A DNA stretch of 64,000 bases from assembly GCF_020515695.1 (NCBI RefSeq), contig NZ_JAIWJA010000003.1, forward strand, positions 310,001 to 374,000, written 5' to 3'. This document shows positions 1 through 10,692 of this stretch, in pieces. Under the pieces are notes generated by a model that was not told the origin of the DNA, made no database searches, and saw nothing but the letters and a program-made list of their open reading frames with translations. Position 1 is the stretch's first letter, and each line of letters begins with the position of its first letter. Source of the DNA: Pseudomonas sp. MWU16-30317. GTDB taxonomy: Bacteria > Pseudomonadota > Gammaproteobacteria > Pseudomonadales > Pseudomonadaceae. The position numbers and the translations under genes are program-made.

Positions 1-677
1 GCATCACCCGCAACTACACCAAACACGCCGAGGGGTCTGTGCTGGTCGAGTTCGGTGACACCAAGGTCATCTGCACGGTCAGCGTCGAAAACGGCGTGCC
101 GCGCTTCCTCAAGGGCCAGGGTCAAGGTTGGCTGACGGCCGAATACGGCATGCTGCCCCGCGCCACCGGCGAGCGTAATCAGCGTGAGGCCAGTCGCGGC
201 AAGCAAGGCGGCCGCACGCTCGAGATCCAGCGCTTGATCGGTCGCTCGTTGCGCGCGGCACTGGACATGAGCAAGCTGGGTGACGTCACCCTGTACGTCG
301 ACTGCGACGTCATCCAGGCCGACGGTGGCACCCGTACCGCGTCGATCACCGGTTCCATGGTGGCGTTGATCGATGCCCTCAAGGTCATCAAGAAGCGCGG
401 CGGCCTCAAGGGCGGCGATCCGCTCAAGCAGATGATCGCTGCTGTGTCGGTCGGCATGTACCAGGGAGAGCCAGTGCTCGACCTCGACTACCTGGAAGAC
501 TCGGCCGCCGAGACCGACCTCAACGTGGTCATGACCAACACCGGTGGTTTCATCGAGGTGCAGGGTACCGCTGAAGGTGCGCCGTTCCAGCCAGAAGAGC
601 TGAACGCCATGCTGGATCTGGCACGCAAGGGCATGAACGAAATTTTCGAGCTGCAGAAGGCCGCTTTGGCTGACTGA
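1..677 (+). CDS. rph: Ribonuclease PH, 5' end outside window
   Basis: Phosphorolytic 3'-5' exoribonuclease that trims tRNA 3' ends, releasing nucleoside diphosphates; cytoplasmic hexamer. The reading frame is open from the first bases of the window (codons [13 protein letters not shown] before the first in-frame GTG at 39), and these residues match the N-terminal region of the family, so GTG 39 is not the start and the gene begins upstream. The family signature is intact: [20 protein letters not shown] (phosphate-binding region) and [19 protein letters not shown] (catalytic acidic region). The C-terminus is complete and is followed by a shared terminator with the convergent crc gene. The rph-crc-pyrE neighbourhood is standard for Pseudomonas. 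Identity is very secure. Confidence 0.97.
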   Translation, partial: ITRNYTKHAEGSVLVEFGDTKVICTVSVENGVPRFLKGQGQGWLTAEYGMLPRATGERNQREASRGKQGGRTLEIQRLIGRSLRAALDMSKLGDVTLYVDCDVIQADGGTRTASITGSMVALIDALKVIKKRGGLKGGDPLKQMIAAVSVGMYQGEPVLDLDYLEDSAAETDLNVVMTNTGGFIEVQGTAEGAPFQPEELNAMLDLARKGMNEIFELQKAALAD

Positions 678-704
678 CTGCGGGCGTTGAACGCTCATCT
701 TTGA

Positions 705-733
705 CCTGTGGGCGCAAGACCGCTCCCACAGGG
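705..733. repeat. Single REP-like hairpin
   Basis: cctgtgggcg..cgctcccacagg forms a short inverted repeat of the REP class seen elsewhere in this window. It lies between rph and the terminator hairpin. Confidence 0.55.
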
Positions 734-754
734 TGAGGTGCAGCATTGGCCCAC

Positions 755-790
755 AAAAAAACCGACGCTTTCAAGGGCGTCGGTTTTTTT
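755..790. terminator. Bidirectional terminator between rph and crc
   Basis: A-run plus accgacgc, an 8-nt loop, then gcgtcggt plus a T-run. The stem is perfect and flanked by A and T tracts on both sides, so it can stop rph transcription (+) and crc transcription (-). Confidence 0.9.
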
Positions 791-804
791 ATGCGTGCAG
801 TCAA

Positions 805-1584
805 TCAGATGGTCAGCGTCCAGTCGTAATCGACGATCAGCGGCGCATGTTGCGAAAAGCGCGGCTGACGCGGATGACGGGCGCTGCGCACGAAGCGGCG
901 CAGGCCGGGGGTGAGGATCTGGTAATCGAAGCGCCAGCCGAGGTTGAGCATCTCGGCCTGCTCGCTGTCTGGCCACCAGCTGTACTGCTCACCTTCGCGG
1001 CTGACTTCGCGCAGCGCATCGACATAGCCCATGTTGCCGACCATTTCATCCATCCACGCGCGTTCAGGCGCGAGGAAGCCGGGCGACTGTTGGCTGTCGC
1101 GCCAGTTCTTGACGTCCAGCTTCTGCTGCGAAACATACAGCGAGCCGCAATAGATGTATTCGCGGCGTTTACGGCGCTGTTTGTCCAGATAGCGGCCGAA
1201 GTCGTCCATCAGCTTGAATTTCTGGTTCAAGTCTTCATCGCCGTTTTGTCCGGACGGGAAGAGCAAGGTCGCAATACTGACCTTATCGAAGTCAGCTTGC
1301 AGGTATCGGCCATAACGGTCGGCTGTTTCGAAACCCAGACCGTTGATGATCGCCTTCGGCTGCAGGCGCGAATAAAGTGCAACGCCCCCTTGAGCAGGCA
1401 CTTCGGCATCGGCTGCGTACAGGAAATAGCCATCCAGCTGATAGGCTGAATCGTCCAGTTCGAAGGCCGAGGCGCGAGTATCCTGCACGCAGATGACATC
1501 GGCATTCTGGGCTTGTAGCCAGCTGAGCAAACCGCGCTCGACTGCCGCCTGAATGCCATTCACGTTCACACTGATTATCCGCAT
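805..1584 (-). CDS. crc: Catabolite repression control protein Crc
   Basis: Crc is the Pseudomonas partner of Hfq in carbon catabolite repression, stabilising Hfq on A-rich sites of target mRNAs. It has the exonuclease/endonuclease/phosphatase fold but is not known to act as a nuclease. The protein starts MRIISVNVNGIQAAVERGLL, the typical exonuclease III-like beginning, and is 259 residues long, the usual Crc length. An in-frame ATG four codons upstream (1596) would add MGPF; the family length favours 1584. It faces away from pyrE, from which it is separated by about 80 bp holding both promoters. The convergent rph gene shares its terminator. Identity rests on length, sequence and the crc-pyrE arrangement. 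Confidence 0.95.
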   Translation of the reverse strand: MRIISVNVNGIQAAVERGLLSWLQAQNADVICVQDTRASAFELDDSAYQLDGYFLYAADAEVPAQGGVALYSRLQPKAIINGLGFETADRYGRYLQADFDKVSIATLLFPSGQNGDEDLNQKFKLMDDFGRYLDKQRRKRREYIYCGSLYVSQQKLDVKNWRDSQQSPGFLAPERAWMDEMVGNMGYVDALREVSREGEQYSWWPDSEQAEMLNLGWRFDYQILTPGLRRFVRSARHPRQPRFSQHAPLIVDYDWTLTI

Positions 1585-1665
1585 AAATGGCCCCATAAAT
1601 CTCGTGCGTGTATGATACCCGAGCTCAACTTAATTAGCTAAATCCGTAGTGTCCGGGACTTTTAA

Positions 1666-2307
1666 ATGCACGCCTATCAGCGCGACTTCATTCGATTTGC
1701 CATTGACCGCGGCGTGCTGCGCTTTGGCCAGTTCACCCTGAAATCAGGGCGTACCAGCCCTTATTTCTTTAACGCGGGGTTGTTCAATAGTGGTTCGGCG
1801 TTGGCGAAACTGGGGCGCTTTTATGCCGCAGCCATCGTCGAGAGCGGGATCTCTTTCGACGTGTTGTTCGGCCCGGCCTACAAAGGTATTCCACTGGCGG
1901 CGGCCACGGCGGTGGCCCTGGCGGAGCATCACGACATCGATACGCCGTGGTGTTTCAACCGCAAGGAAGCCAAGGATCACGGCGAGGGCGGCAGCCTGGT
2001 CGGCGCGCCATTGGCTGGCGATGTGTTGATCATCGACGACGTGATCACCGCCGGCACCGCCATCCGCGAGGTCATGCAGATCATCCAGGGCGCCAATGCC
2101 AAGGCTTGCGGCGTGCTGATCGCGCTCAATCGCCAGGAGCGCGGCAACGGCGAGTTGTCTGCTATCCAGGAAGTCGAGCGCGATTTCGCCATCCCGGTCG
2201 TAAGCATCGTCTCGCTGAATCAAGTGCTGGAGTTCCTCGCCGACGACCCGCAGCTCAAGCAGCACCTGCCGACCGTCGAGGCTTATCGCGCGCAATACGG
2301 TATCTGA
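1666..2307 (+). CDS. pyrE: Orotate phosphoribosyltransferase
   Basis: Transfers phosphoribose from PRPP to orotate to make OMP, the fifth step of pyrimidine synthesis; cytoplasmic dimer. 213 residues, the normal length. The PRPP-binding signature [16 protein letters not shown] lies near residues 122-137, and the N-terminal [19 protein letters not shown] is typical of the bacterial enzyme. It is divergent from crc and is followed after 3 bp by a small exported protein, so the two are probably co-transcribed. Confidence 0.97.
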   Translation: MHAYQRDFIRFAIDRGVLRFGQFTLKSGRTSPYFFNAGLFNSGSALAKLGRFYAAAIVESGISFDVLFGPAYKGIPLAAATAVALAEHHDIDTPWCFNRKEAKDHGEGGSLVGAPLAGDVLIIDDVITAGTAIREVMQIIQGANAKACGVLIALNRQERGNGELSAIQEVERDFAIPVVSIVSLNQVLEFLADDPQLKQHLPTVEAYRAQYGI

Positions 2308-2310
2308 TCG

Positions 2311-2919
2311 GTGTTCGTGGCCCGCGCCCTCAGGACCTTGCTGCTGATTGCGCCACTGGCGACCGCCTGTGCCTGGGCCGCGGACAAGCCGACTATCCAG
2401 CTGTACCGGTACGTCGACAGCCGCGGCGTCACCGTGCTGGACACCCAAGGGGTGCCCCCGGAGTACGTTGCCAAGGGTTACCAGATTCTCAATCAGCAGG
2501 GGCGGGTCATCCAGACCATCCCACCGGCGCCCACTGCCGAAGAGATCAAGCGCCAGGACGCGCTCAAGGCCCAGGCCGACGCTGACGCTCAGCTGTTGCA
2601 CCTGTTCCCGAGCCTGCAGGAGCTGGATCACGGGCATATGCGCGAACAGAGCGAGCTGGATACGCGCATTGCCGTCGCCAAGAACAGCCTGGACAGCCTG
2701 CAGTTGCAGCAGACCAGCCTGCTGACCCAGGCTGCCGCCCAGCAGCGCGCCTCGCAGCCCGTGCAAGCGTCAATTGTCGAGCAGTTGAAGAGTATCGATA
2801 GCGAGCGCGCGAGCCTGAACGCACAGATGGTCAAATACCAGCAGCAGAAGATCGACAGCGACAAGCAGTACGCCGTCTACCGCGCCCGACTGGTGCAGTT
2901 GCTGGGGGATGGGCAGTAG
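2311..2919 (+). CDS. DUF4124 domain-containing exported protein
   Basis: The GTG start lies 3 bp after the pyrE stop. Residues 1-24 form a signal peptide (FVARALRTLLLIAPLATACAWA). They are followed by the DUF4124 pattern YRYVDSRGVTVLDTQGVPPEY, in which the protein reads as a short beta domain common in secreted proteobacterial proteins. The rest is charged and Q-rich with heptad character (IAVAKNSLDSLQLQQTSLLT and onward to the C-terminus), likely coiled coil. The product is 202 residues and probably periplasmic. No enzymatic motif is visible and the function is unknown; the pyrE linkage is probably only transcriptional. Confidence 0.8.
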   Translation: MFVARALRTLLLIAPLATACAWAADKPTIQLYRYVDSRGVTVLDTQGVPPEYVAKGYQILNQQGRVIQTIPPAPTAEEIKRQDALKAQADADAQLLHLFPSLQELDHGHMREQSELDTRIAVAKNSLDSLQLQQTSLLTQAAAQQRASQPVQASIVEQLKSIDSERASLNAQMVKYQQQKIDSDKQYAVYRARLVQLLGDGQ

Positions 2920-2940
2920 TTTCTTGCGCCGATCTTCAGG

Positions 2941-3009
2941 GCCTCTTCGCGAGCAATCTTTGCTCCCACACTGAAGCCGTTGGGAGCAACGCTTGCCCGC
3001 GAAGAGGCA
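2941..3009. repeat. Inverted REP pair
   Basis: gcctcttcgcgagcaatctt.. and its inverted partner ..aacgcttgcccgcgaagaggc face each other, making a long hairpin between convergent genes (DUF4124 and argB). It probably also acts as a transcription barrier. Confidence 0.8.
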
Positions 3010-3027
3010 CTCAAGCCTTTCGCAGGA

Positions 3028-3954
<927 letters not shown>

Positions 3955-6534
3955 TCAGAAGGGTAGGTTCAAGTCGGGTGCGACATGGTGCAGCTGCATG
4001 CGGAAGACGTTCTGGATGCGTTCGAGTTCAGCTTGATCTTCGGCTTCGAAACGCAGTACCAGCACGGGCGTGGTATTGGATGCACGCACCAGCCCCCAAC
4101 CGCGAGGATAGTCGACCCGAACCCCATCGAGGGTGGTCAGATTGGCTTCGCCCCATTGCGCGTCGCGTTGCAGCGCTTCAATGATGCTGAATTTACCCTC
4201 ATCGGTCACATCGATGTTGATTTCGGGGGTGGAAATATCGTCCGGGAAGGCGGCGAACAGTTGCTCGGCACTGGATTTTGACTGGCTGAGGATTTCCAGC
4301 AGGCGCGCGGCGCTGTACAGGCCGTCGTCGAAGCCGAACCAGCGCTCCTTGAAGAAAATATGCCCGCTCATCTCCCCGGCCAACAGGGCACCGCTGAGTT
4401 TCATCTGCTTCTTGATCAGCGAGTGGCCGGTTTTCCACATGACCGGGCGGCCGCCATTTTCCTTGATCAGCGGCGTCAGGCGGCGGGTGCATTTGACGTC
4501 GAAGATGATGTCGGCGCCGGGGTTGCGCGCCAGCACGTCCTTGGCGAACAGCATCAGCAGTCGATCAGGATAGATGATGGTGCCGGCATTGGTGACCACG
4601 CCGACGCGGTCGCCATCACCGTCGAAGGCCAGGCCGACGTCGGCGCCGGATTCACGCACCTTGGCGATCAGGTCGGCAAGGTTCTCCGGCTTGCCGGGGT
4701 CCGGGTGATGGTTGGGGAAGTTGCCATCGACTTCGCAGAACAACGGAATCACTTCGCAGCCCAGCGCCTCGATCAGTTGCGGGGCGATCACCCCAGCCGC
4801 GCCGTTGCCACAATCCACCACGACTTTGAGGCGCCGGGCGACGACGATATCCTTGGTGATGGTCTCGAAATAGCGCGGCAGGATGTCGACCTGGCTGACG
4901 CTGCCTTGGCCTTTGGGCAGGGCGTTGATGCGGATGCGCGTGTGCAGCGCGGTGATCTGATCGTTGGCCAGGGTGTCGCCGGCGATGACGATCTTGAAGC
5001 CGTTGTAGTTGGCCGGGTTGTGACTGCCGGTGAGCATCACCGCCGATTTGCCTTCGAGCACGTTGGCTGCGTAATACAGCGCCGGGGTCGGCACCAGGCC
5101 GACATCGGTGACGTGGCAGCCGCTGTCGTGCAGGCCTTGAATCAACTGTTGCACCAGCATCGGCCCGGACAGGCGCCCGTCGCGGCCGACGCAGACGTTG
5201 GCTTCGTCGAGCGCGAGGCTCTGGGCGCCGACCGCGCGGCCAATCCAGTAGGCGGTTTCTGCGGTCAGGGTGGTGCCCACCACGCCGCGAATGTCGTAAG
5301 CGCGGAAGATGCTCAAGGGCAGAGCCGGCGGCAAGTCGTCGGCGCTGGCGGTGCTTGCTGCACCCGGCTCGGGCTCGGGGTGATCCGGTTCAAGGATATC
5401 GATATCGAGAATGTCGCTGTCCTGGAAAGTCGGGTCAAGCCAGGCGGGCGCGGGGGTATCCGGCAATTCGGTCGGCTTCTTGCCCACGGGCGCGGGTTTG
5501 TCGCGTAACGAGAAGCGCGCCAGGCTCTGGGCCAGGCCGTTGAGCTCCGACAGGCTGAGGCTGAAGGATTTGACTGCCTTGCCGCCGGAGAGCTCCTGCA
5601 GCAATTGCGACAGCTGGTGGGCGTCGGCCTCTACCTGCTTGCGCAAGCGTCGGCAGGTCAGGGTGAGGCCGGCCCACAGGGCGGCGATGGCGATCAGCAG
5701 GGCGACCCCCAGCATGCCGACCGAGAGCCATGGCGTCTTGTAGTCGAATGCCGAGCCCGGGGTGAACTCCAGGGACCAGTTGCGCGAGCCGGTTTGCGTC
5801 AGATAATGGTTGTTGGAGCTGCTGGTGCCCAGTTCGAAGAGCACCTGCGGCGCCTCTTGGTTGAAGCGCTGCAGCAGGCGGAATGCGCCTATGGACGGCG
5901 CGCTGGTCACGGAGAGGGCTTGTTGCAGTGGCTCGATCAGCTTTTGCAGGTCGACCGCGATCAGCAGGGTGCCGAGGACTTGTTGTCCTGGCACGGCGCG
6001 AATGGGCGCAACGCTGTAGACGATCCAGCGCTGGCCGATCTTCTGCGCTTCGAGGGGCGGTGGCGGCCCTACTTCCGCCTGGTTGAGCATGTCCAGCCCC
6101 GCATAGTTCATCGGCGCGGCGCGGCTGTCGTCTATCTGGCCCTGTTTGCGCCAGTTGATCTGGGCATCGACCAGGTCGCCCCAGCTCATGATCTGCGCCT
6201 CGGCCGCGCGCAGGGCAGCTGGGTCCTTGCCCTGCACGGCCTCAATGACCGCGGCGCCCTGAGCATAGGTCGCGGTGCGGGTCGCCAGTTGCGCTGCCGC
6301 CTGCTCGAGTTTTTCGGCGCCGATCGTGGCGACGTTGTGGGCGGTCTTGTCGAGGTCGGCTTGCGAGGGCTGGTCGGGATCGCTCACCCACGCCAGTGCG
6401 GCGGCTATCAACAGACCAGCAATGGCCAGCACAAAGCCGGGGCGCACCAGGTCGAAGCTGGTCTTCATAGCCTTGGCCTGACTGTCGTCCGGCGCGGCTA
6501 TCGGTGATTTGGCACTGCGCGTGAAGCCTTTCAC
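3955..6534 (-). CDS. algC: Phosphomannomutase/phosphoglucomutase, membrane-anchored long form
   Basis: Interconverts mannose-6-P/mannose-1-P and glucose-6-P/glucose-1-P for alginate, LPS, Psl and rhamnolipid precursors. The C-terminal ~460 residues are the enzyme: the phosphoserine loop TGSHNPANYNGFK, the metal loop DGDGDRVG, the sugar loop GEMSGH, and the phosphate-binding RASNTTPVL. The N-terminal ~400 residues hold a transmembrane helix near residues 25-45, a periplasmic sensor-like region, a second helix near 270-293, and a Pro/Asp-rich linker. The open frame extends to a TTG at 6549, but ggaga sits 6 nt before the GTG at 6534, so GTG 6534 is the better start (859 residues). It is co-directional with dut and argB. 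The role of the N-terminal sensor-like part is unknown; the enzyme identity is secure. Confidence 0.94.
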   Translation of the reverse strand: MKGFTRSAKSPIAAPDDSQAKAMKTSFDLVRPGFVLAIAGLLIAAALAWVSDPDQPSQADLDKTAHNVATIGAEKLEQAAAQLATRTATYAQGAAVIEAVQGKDPAALRAAEAQIMSWGDLVDAQINWRKQGQIDDSRAAPMNYAGLDMLNQAEVGPPPPLEAQKIGQRWIVYSVAPIRAVPGQQVLGTLLIAVDLQKLIEPLQQALSVTSAPSIGAFRLLQRFNQEAPQVLFELGTSSSNNHYLTQTGSRNWSLEFTPGSAFDYKTPWLSVGMLGVALLIAIAALWAGLTLTCRRLRKQVEADAHQLSQLLQELSGGKAVKSFSLSLSELNGLAQSLARFSLRDKPAPVGKKPTELPDTPAPAWLDPTFQDSDILDIDILEPDHPEPEPGAASTASADDLPPALPLSIFRAYDIRGVVGTTLTAETAYWIGRAVGAQSLALDEANVCVGRDGRLSGPMLVQQLIQGLHDSGCHVTDVGLVPTPALYYAANVLEGKSAVMLTGSHNPANYNGFKIVIAGDTLANDQITALHTRIRINALPKGQGSVSQVDILPRYFETITKDIVVARRLKVVVDCGNGAAGVIAPQLIEALGCEVIPLFCEVDGNFPNHHPDPGKPENLADLIAKVRESGADVGLAFDGDGDRVGVVTNAGTIIYPDRLLMLFAKDVLARNPGADIIFDVKCTRRLTPLIKENGGRPVMWKTGHSLIKKQMKLSGALLAGEMSGHIFFKERWFGFDDGLYSAARLLEILSQSKSSAEQLFAAFPDDISTPEINIDVTDEGKFSIIEALQRDAQWGEANLTTLDGVRVDYPRGWGLVRASNTTPVLVLRFEAEDQAELERIQNVFRMQLHHVAPDLNLPF

Positions 6535-6590
6535 ATAACGTCTCCGCAAAAATCAACCAAGGTGTGCAGTGCCGCGGTTCGTGCCGTGGC

Positions 6591-7046
6591 TCAGTGGCTT
6601 CCCGAGTGTCCGAAACCGCCGGTACCGCGCTGGCTTTCGTCAAAGGTCTCGACCAGCTCGAAGTACGCTTGTACGACCGGTACCAGTACTAGCTGGGCGA
6701 TACGCTCGCCGACGACGATGTTGAACGCAGTTTGCCCGCGATTCCAGCACGACACCATCAGCTCGCCTTGGTAGTCGGAGTCGATCAAACCGACCAGGTT
6801 GCCCAATACGATGCCATGTTTGTGGCCCAGGCCAGAGCGCGGCAGGATCAGCGCCGCCAGGCCTGGATCACCGATGTACACCGACAGCCCGGTGGGGATG
6901 AGCAGCGTCTGACCCGGGGCGAGTACGGTGTCTTGCTGGAGCATGGCGCGCAGATCGAGGCCGGCGGAACCTGGGGTCGCGTGCTGTGGCAGCGGGAATT
7001 CGCTGCCGATGCGTGGGTCGAGAATCTTGGCTTGCAGAGCGTGCAT
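6591..7046 (-). CDS. dut: dUTP diphosphatase
   Basis: Hydrolyses dUTP to dUMP and pyrophosphate, keeping uracil out of DNA and feeding dTMP synthesis; homotrimer. 151 residues with all five conserved motifs: [45 protein letters not shown], and the C-terminal GTGGFGHSG arm that closes the active site. It begins 4 bp after the coaBC stop, so coaBC-dut-algC-argB form one operon-like array, as in P. aeruginosa. Confidence 0.97.
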   Translation of the reverse strand: MHALQAKILDPRIGSEFPLPQHATPGSAGLDLRAMLQQDTVLAPGQTLLIPTGLSVYIGDPGLAALILPRSGLGHKHGIVLGNLVGLIDSDYQGELMVSCWNRGQTAFNIVVGERIAQLVLVPVVQAYFELVETFDESQRGTGGFGHSGSH

Positions 7047-7050
7047 GGGG

Positions 7051-8259
7051 TTAAACCTGATGAATGCGGACGGCGATGAAGGCGACCAGTTGGCGGGCGA
7101 TCTTGCCCTTGCTGGTCTGGGCGAACAGTGTTTCGTGGAGCTGGCGGTCGATCACGCAGCAGGCGTTTTCTTCGCTGTTGAAGCCGATGCTGGGGTTGGC
7201 GACGTCGTTGGCGACGATCAGATCAAGGTTCTTGTCCTTGAGCTTGCGCGCAGCATAGTCGAGCAGGTGTTCGGTTTCGGCGGCGAAGCCGACGCTGAAC
7301 GGCCGATCGGAGCGAGTGGCGATGGTGGCGAGGATGTCCGGGTTGCGGACCATCTGCAGCAACAGGCCGTCGCCCTTGGTCGGGTCCTTTTTGAGCTTTT
7401 GCGGGGCGACCACTTCGGGGCGGTAGTCGGCCACGGCGGCGGAGGCGATGAAAATGTCACAAGGCATGGCCGCTTCGCAGGCGGCAAGCATGTCGCGGGC
7501 GCTGACCACATCGATGCGTGACACTCGGTCCGGCGTCGGCAGATGCACCGGACCAGTGATCAGTGTGACCTTGGCGCCGGCCTCAACCGCTGCCTCGGCG
7601 AGGGCGAAGCCCATCTTGCCGGAGCTGTGGTTGGTGATGTAACGCACCGGGTCGATGTTCTCTTGGGTCGGCCCGGCGGTGATCACCACGTGCTTGCCGG
7701 TCAGCGTCTGGCGCTGGAAGCATTCGGCGGCGCACAGGGCCAGCTCGGTGGGTTCGAGCATGCGCCCGAGACCGACATCGCCGCAGGCCTGGCTGCCCGC
7801 TGCGGGGCCGAACACCTTGAAGGTGCGGCTTTGCAGCAGTTGCAGATTGGCCTGGGTGGCCGGGTCGCGCCACATGGCCTGATTCATTGCCGGAGCCAGC
7901 GCCACGGTGGCGTCGGTGGCCAGCACCAGGGTGGTCAGCAGGTCGTCGCCCATGCCTTGGGTCAGGCGCGCGATCAGGTCGGCGGTAGCGGGTGCGATGA
8001 GGATCAGGTCGGCCCATTTGGCCAGTTCGATATGGCCCATGGCAGCCTCGGCTGCGGGGTCGAGCAGGTCAAGATGCACCGGGTGCCCGGACAGTGCCTG
8101 CATCGTCAGGGGGGTAATGAACTCGGCGCCGCCGCGGGTCATGACCACGCGCACTTCAGCGCCGTGCTCAAGGAGACGCCGTACCAGCTCGGCGCTCTTG
8201 TAGGCCGCGATACCGCCGCCAACTCCGAGAACGATGCGTTTGCGATACAGCCGCTGCAT
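7051..8259 (-). CDS. coaBC: Bifunctional phosphopantothenoylcysteine decarboxylase/phosphopantothenate-cysteine ligase
   Basis: Makes 4'-phosphopantetheine from phosphopantothenate and cysteine for coenzyme A. The CoaC half (residues 1-190) has the FMN loop [15 protein letters not shown], the substrate motif [10 protein letters not shown] and the active-site Cys in [13 protein letters not shown]. The CoaB half has [22 protein letters not shown] and [12 protein letters not shown]. The frame is open up to 8328, but ATG 8259 begins [15 protein letters not shown], has an aggcagg ribosome site just upstream, and gives the family length of 402 residues. It is divergent from radC, 152 bp away. Confidence 0.96.
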   Translation of the reverse strand: MQRLYRKRIVLGVGGGIAAYKSAELVRRLLEHGAEVRVVMTRGGAEFITPLTMQALSGHPVHLDLLDPAAEAAMGHIELAKWADLILIAPATADLIARLTQGMGDDLLTTLVLATDATVALAPAMNQAMWRDPATQANLQLLQSRTFKVFGPAAGSQACGDVGLGRMLEPTELALCAAECFQRQTLTGKHVVITAGPTQENIDPVRYITNHSSGKMGFALAEAAVEAGAKVTLITGPVHLPTPDRVSRIDVVSARDMLAACEAAMPCDIFIASAAVADYRPEVVAPQKLKKDPTKGDGLLLQMVRNPDILATIATRSDRPFSVGFAAETEHLLDYAARKLKDKNLDLIVANDVANPSIGFNSEENACCVIDRQLHETLFAQTSKGKIARQLVAFIAVRIHQV

Positions 8260-8411
8260 AGGCCTGCCTTTTTGATCCAAGAATGACGCGACGGCGACGA
8301 CGCCTCCACAGGCCGGATCGCCGCGCAAAAAAGTTGCGCTAAGATATCACAGCGCCCGCCAGGGAACAGCGGCGCTCGATGACACAGGCACACTCACACA
8401 AGGAACGTGAC

Positions 8412-9086
8412 ATGAGTATCAAAGACTGGCCCGCGAACGAACGTCCGCGGGAAAAACTCTTGGCTATGGGCTCGGCGGCACTGTCGGATGCCGAATTGCT
8501 GGCGATCTTCCTGCGCACGGGCGTCACCGGCAAAAGCGCCGTCGACCTTGCGCGTCATTTGCTGAATCAATTTGGTGGTCTGCGCGCGCTGCTGTCGGCC
8601 GATCGCGAGCATTTCAGCGAAGCCTTGGGCCTGGGGCCGGCCAAATTCGCCCAATTGCAGGCGGTGCTGGAAATGGGCCGCCGCCATCTGGCGGAAGACA
8701 TGGTGCGCGAGTCAGCCCTGGAAGGCCCGAGAGCGGTTCGCGCATACCTCAAGGCAATGTTGCGCCACGAGCCTCATGAGGTGTTCGGCTGTTTGTTCCT
8801 GGACAGCAAGCACAAGGTGCTGGTGTTCGAAAAACTCTTCGCCGGCTCCATCAGCAGCGCCAGCGTGTACCCGCGCCAGGTGGTCAAGCGCGCCTTGGCC
8901 AACAATGCGGCAGCGGTGATTCTGTGTCACAACCACCCGTCCGGCGTCACTCGCCCCAGCCAGGCCGATCGCGAGCTGACCTACCGCTTGAAGCAGGCGC
9001 TGGGGTTGATCGAGGTGGAGGTGCTGGATCACATCATCATCGGTGAAGGCGAGCCGTTGTCGATGGTCGAGTATGGCTGGCTCTGA
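8412..9086 (+). CDS. radC: RadC family protein (JAMM/MPN domain)
   Basis: Named for an old DNA repair phenotype that was later traced to another gene; the true role of RadC proteins is unresolved. An N-terminal helix-hairpin-helix region ([20 protein letters not shown]) precedes the MPN domain with the metal motif [15 protein letters not shown] and an upstream Glu. 224 residues. Start chosen at ATG 8412 ([15 protein letters not shown]) because aagga lies 7 nt upstream; an ATG at 8379 gives an unlikely 11-residue extension. Divergent from coaBC as in other pseudomonads. Confidence 0.93.
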   Translation: MSIKDWPANERPREKLLAMGSAALSDAELLAIFLRTGVTGKSAVDLARHLLNQFGGLRALLSADREHFSEALGLGPAKFAQLQAVLEMGRRHLAEDMVRESALEGPRAVRAYLKAMLRHEPHEVFGCLFLDSKHKVLVFEKLFAGSISSASVYPRQVVKRALANNAAAVILCHNHPSGVTRPSQADRELTYRLKQALGLIEVEVLDHIIIGEGEPLSMVEYGWL

Positions 9087-9198
9087 AGCGGCAACTATCG
9101 GCGTTTCGTTCCTGATTGGTTAAGCATCGGGCGGTTAGATTCGCACGTTTGCCGGACCGCTTCTTTCGAGTGGTTCATTGCCCTGGTGCCGAGAAATC

Positions 9199-10644
9199 AT
9201 GACGCGATTCGCTCCACTCTTGCTGCTCCTGCTGGGCGGCCTGTTGTTCTTTTCCGGGCTTGGCGGCCATGAACTGCAAGGCTCGACTGAAACCCGGGTA
9301 GCGGGGATCGCCATGGCGATGAATCTGGATAACGACTGGGTCGTGCCGCGTCTGTTCGGCGAGCCGTTTCTGGAAAAGCCACCGCTGAGTCTGTGGCTCG
9401 ATACCGCCGCCATTCGCCTGCTGGGCGCCAGTCCGCTGGCCGTGCGCCTGGCGTCGGCGTTTGCCGGGCTGTTCAGCATCATGTTGTTGTACGGGATGTT
9501 GCGGCAATTCGGTCGATCGCGGGCGTTGGCGTTCAGCGCCGCCTTGATGCTCGCGACCATGGCCAGTTACTGGAGCAATGCCCGCGGTGTGGGCGAGGAT
9601 TCGCTGCTGAGCCTGGGAGTGACCATGGCCCTGCTGGGGTTCTACCAGGGCGATCGAGGCGGACGCCGTGGTGCGTGGGCGCTGTTCACCTTCGGCATCA
9701 CGGTGGCGACGCTCAGCAAGGGCGTGCTCGGGTTGGCGCTGACGGGGGTGGCGATCTTTGCCTACCTCGTCGTTACGGACCTGCTGGAAAAACGCCTGCA
9801 GGTCGGTCGCTGGCTGCGTCCCGGGCTGCTCACGCTGGTGGGCCTGGTGCCTCTACTGATCTGGCTTGCCATGCTGTACCAGCGCGCCGGGCCGCAGGCC
9901 GTAGCGGACGTGCTGTGGACCAACAGCGTCGGCCGTTTCGATGGTTCTTTCACCGAAGCGGGTCACTACGAGTCCTTTTGGTATTACATCCTCAAACTGC
10001 CCGAAGCATTCCTGCCGTGGAATATCCTGGTGTATCTCGGCTTGTGGCATTTTCGCAAGAGCCTGGCACAAGACCGCTATCGCTTGTTTTTCAGTCTATG
10101 GCTGTTGGCGGGGTTCACGATGCTGACGCTGGCCTCGAGCAAGCGCACGGTGTATTTGATGGCGTTGACGCCTGCGGCTGCGGTCATTGCTGCCGAGTAT
10201 GTCGGGGCCTTGCTCGGCTGGCTCAAGGCCCGGGCTCAGGTGTCGAGCCTTGCGGCGCAAGTGCATGCCCTGCGGCACGGGCTGATCATCGGTGTGCTGG
10301 CGCTGGTGGTTGCCGGCTATCTGGCCAATGCGTTCTGGTATGCCCCGAAAGTCGATCAGGACCGCTCCTTCGTCGCGCTGGTCGACCAGACGCGGGCGCT
10401 GCAGGCCCAAGGGCGGCACGTCGCGCTGTTCCAGCCCAGCGAGCGTGTGGCGGGCGCCACGACGTTCTACCTGCAAGCGCACTTGCCGATCCTGCAGAGC
10501 GAGGCGCAATTGCACGATTACCTCGTTGCCGCACCCGGCAATATGGCCTTGCTGGAGGCCGCCGATTCCCCCGTGGCGCCACTCACCGTAACCGCTCAAG
10601 TGGCGGTGAATGGGCGCACGTACTACTTCGTTCGTCAGCGATGA
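9199..10644 (+). CDS. ArnT-like membrane glycosyltransferase (GT39/GT83 family)
   Basis: Polytopic inner-membrane protein of 481 residues with about ten to twelve hydrophobic segments. The first periplasmic loop reads GGHELQGSTETRVAGIA, matching the acidic motif before the ETR signature of undecaprenyl/dolichyl-phosphate sugar transferases such as ArnT, and FLEKPPLSLWL matches the next conserved loop. It probably moves a sugar from a lipid carrier to a periplasmic acceptor; the acceptor cannot be told from sequence, and arn genes are absent nearby. Start set at ATG 9199 (MTRFAPLLLLLLGG); a TTG seven codons upstream is less likely. Convergent with the following binding-protein gene. Confidence 0.85.
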   Translation: MTRFAPLLLLLLGGLLFFSGLGGHELQGSTETRVAGIAMAMNLDNDWVVPRLFGEPFLEKPPLSLWLDTAAIRLLGASPLAVRLASAFAGLFSIMLLYGMLRQFGRSRALAFSAALMLATMASYWSNARGVGEDSLLSLGVTMALLGFYQGDRGGRRGAWALFTFGITVATLSKGVLGLALTGVAIFAYLVVTDLLEKRLQVGRWLRPGLLTLVGLVPLLIWLAMLYQRAGPQAVADVLWTNSVGRFDGSFTEAGHYESFWYYILKLPEAFLPWNILVYLGLWHFRKSLAQDRYRLFFSLWLLAGFTMLTLASSKRTVYLMALTPAAAVIAAEYVGALLGWLKARAQVSSLAAQVHALRHGLIIGVLALVVAGYLANAFWYAPKVDQDRSFVALVDQTRALQAQGRHVALFQPSERVAGATTFYLQAHLPILQSEAQLHDYLVAAPGNMALLEAADSPVAPLTVTAQVAVNGRTYYFVRQR

Positions 10645-10692
10645 CTGCCAGGCCAGCCCGTACAGCGTGCGCGCGGCCTGGCGTGGCGACCG

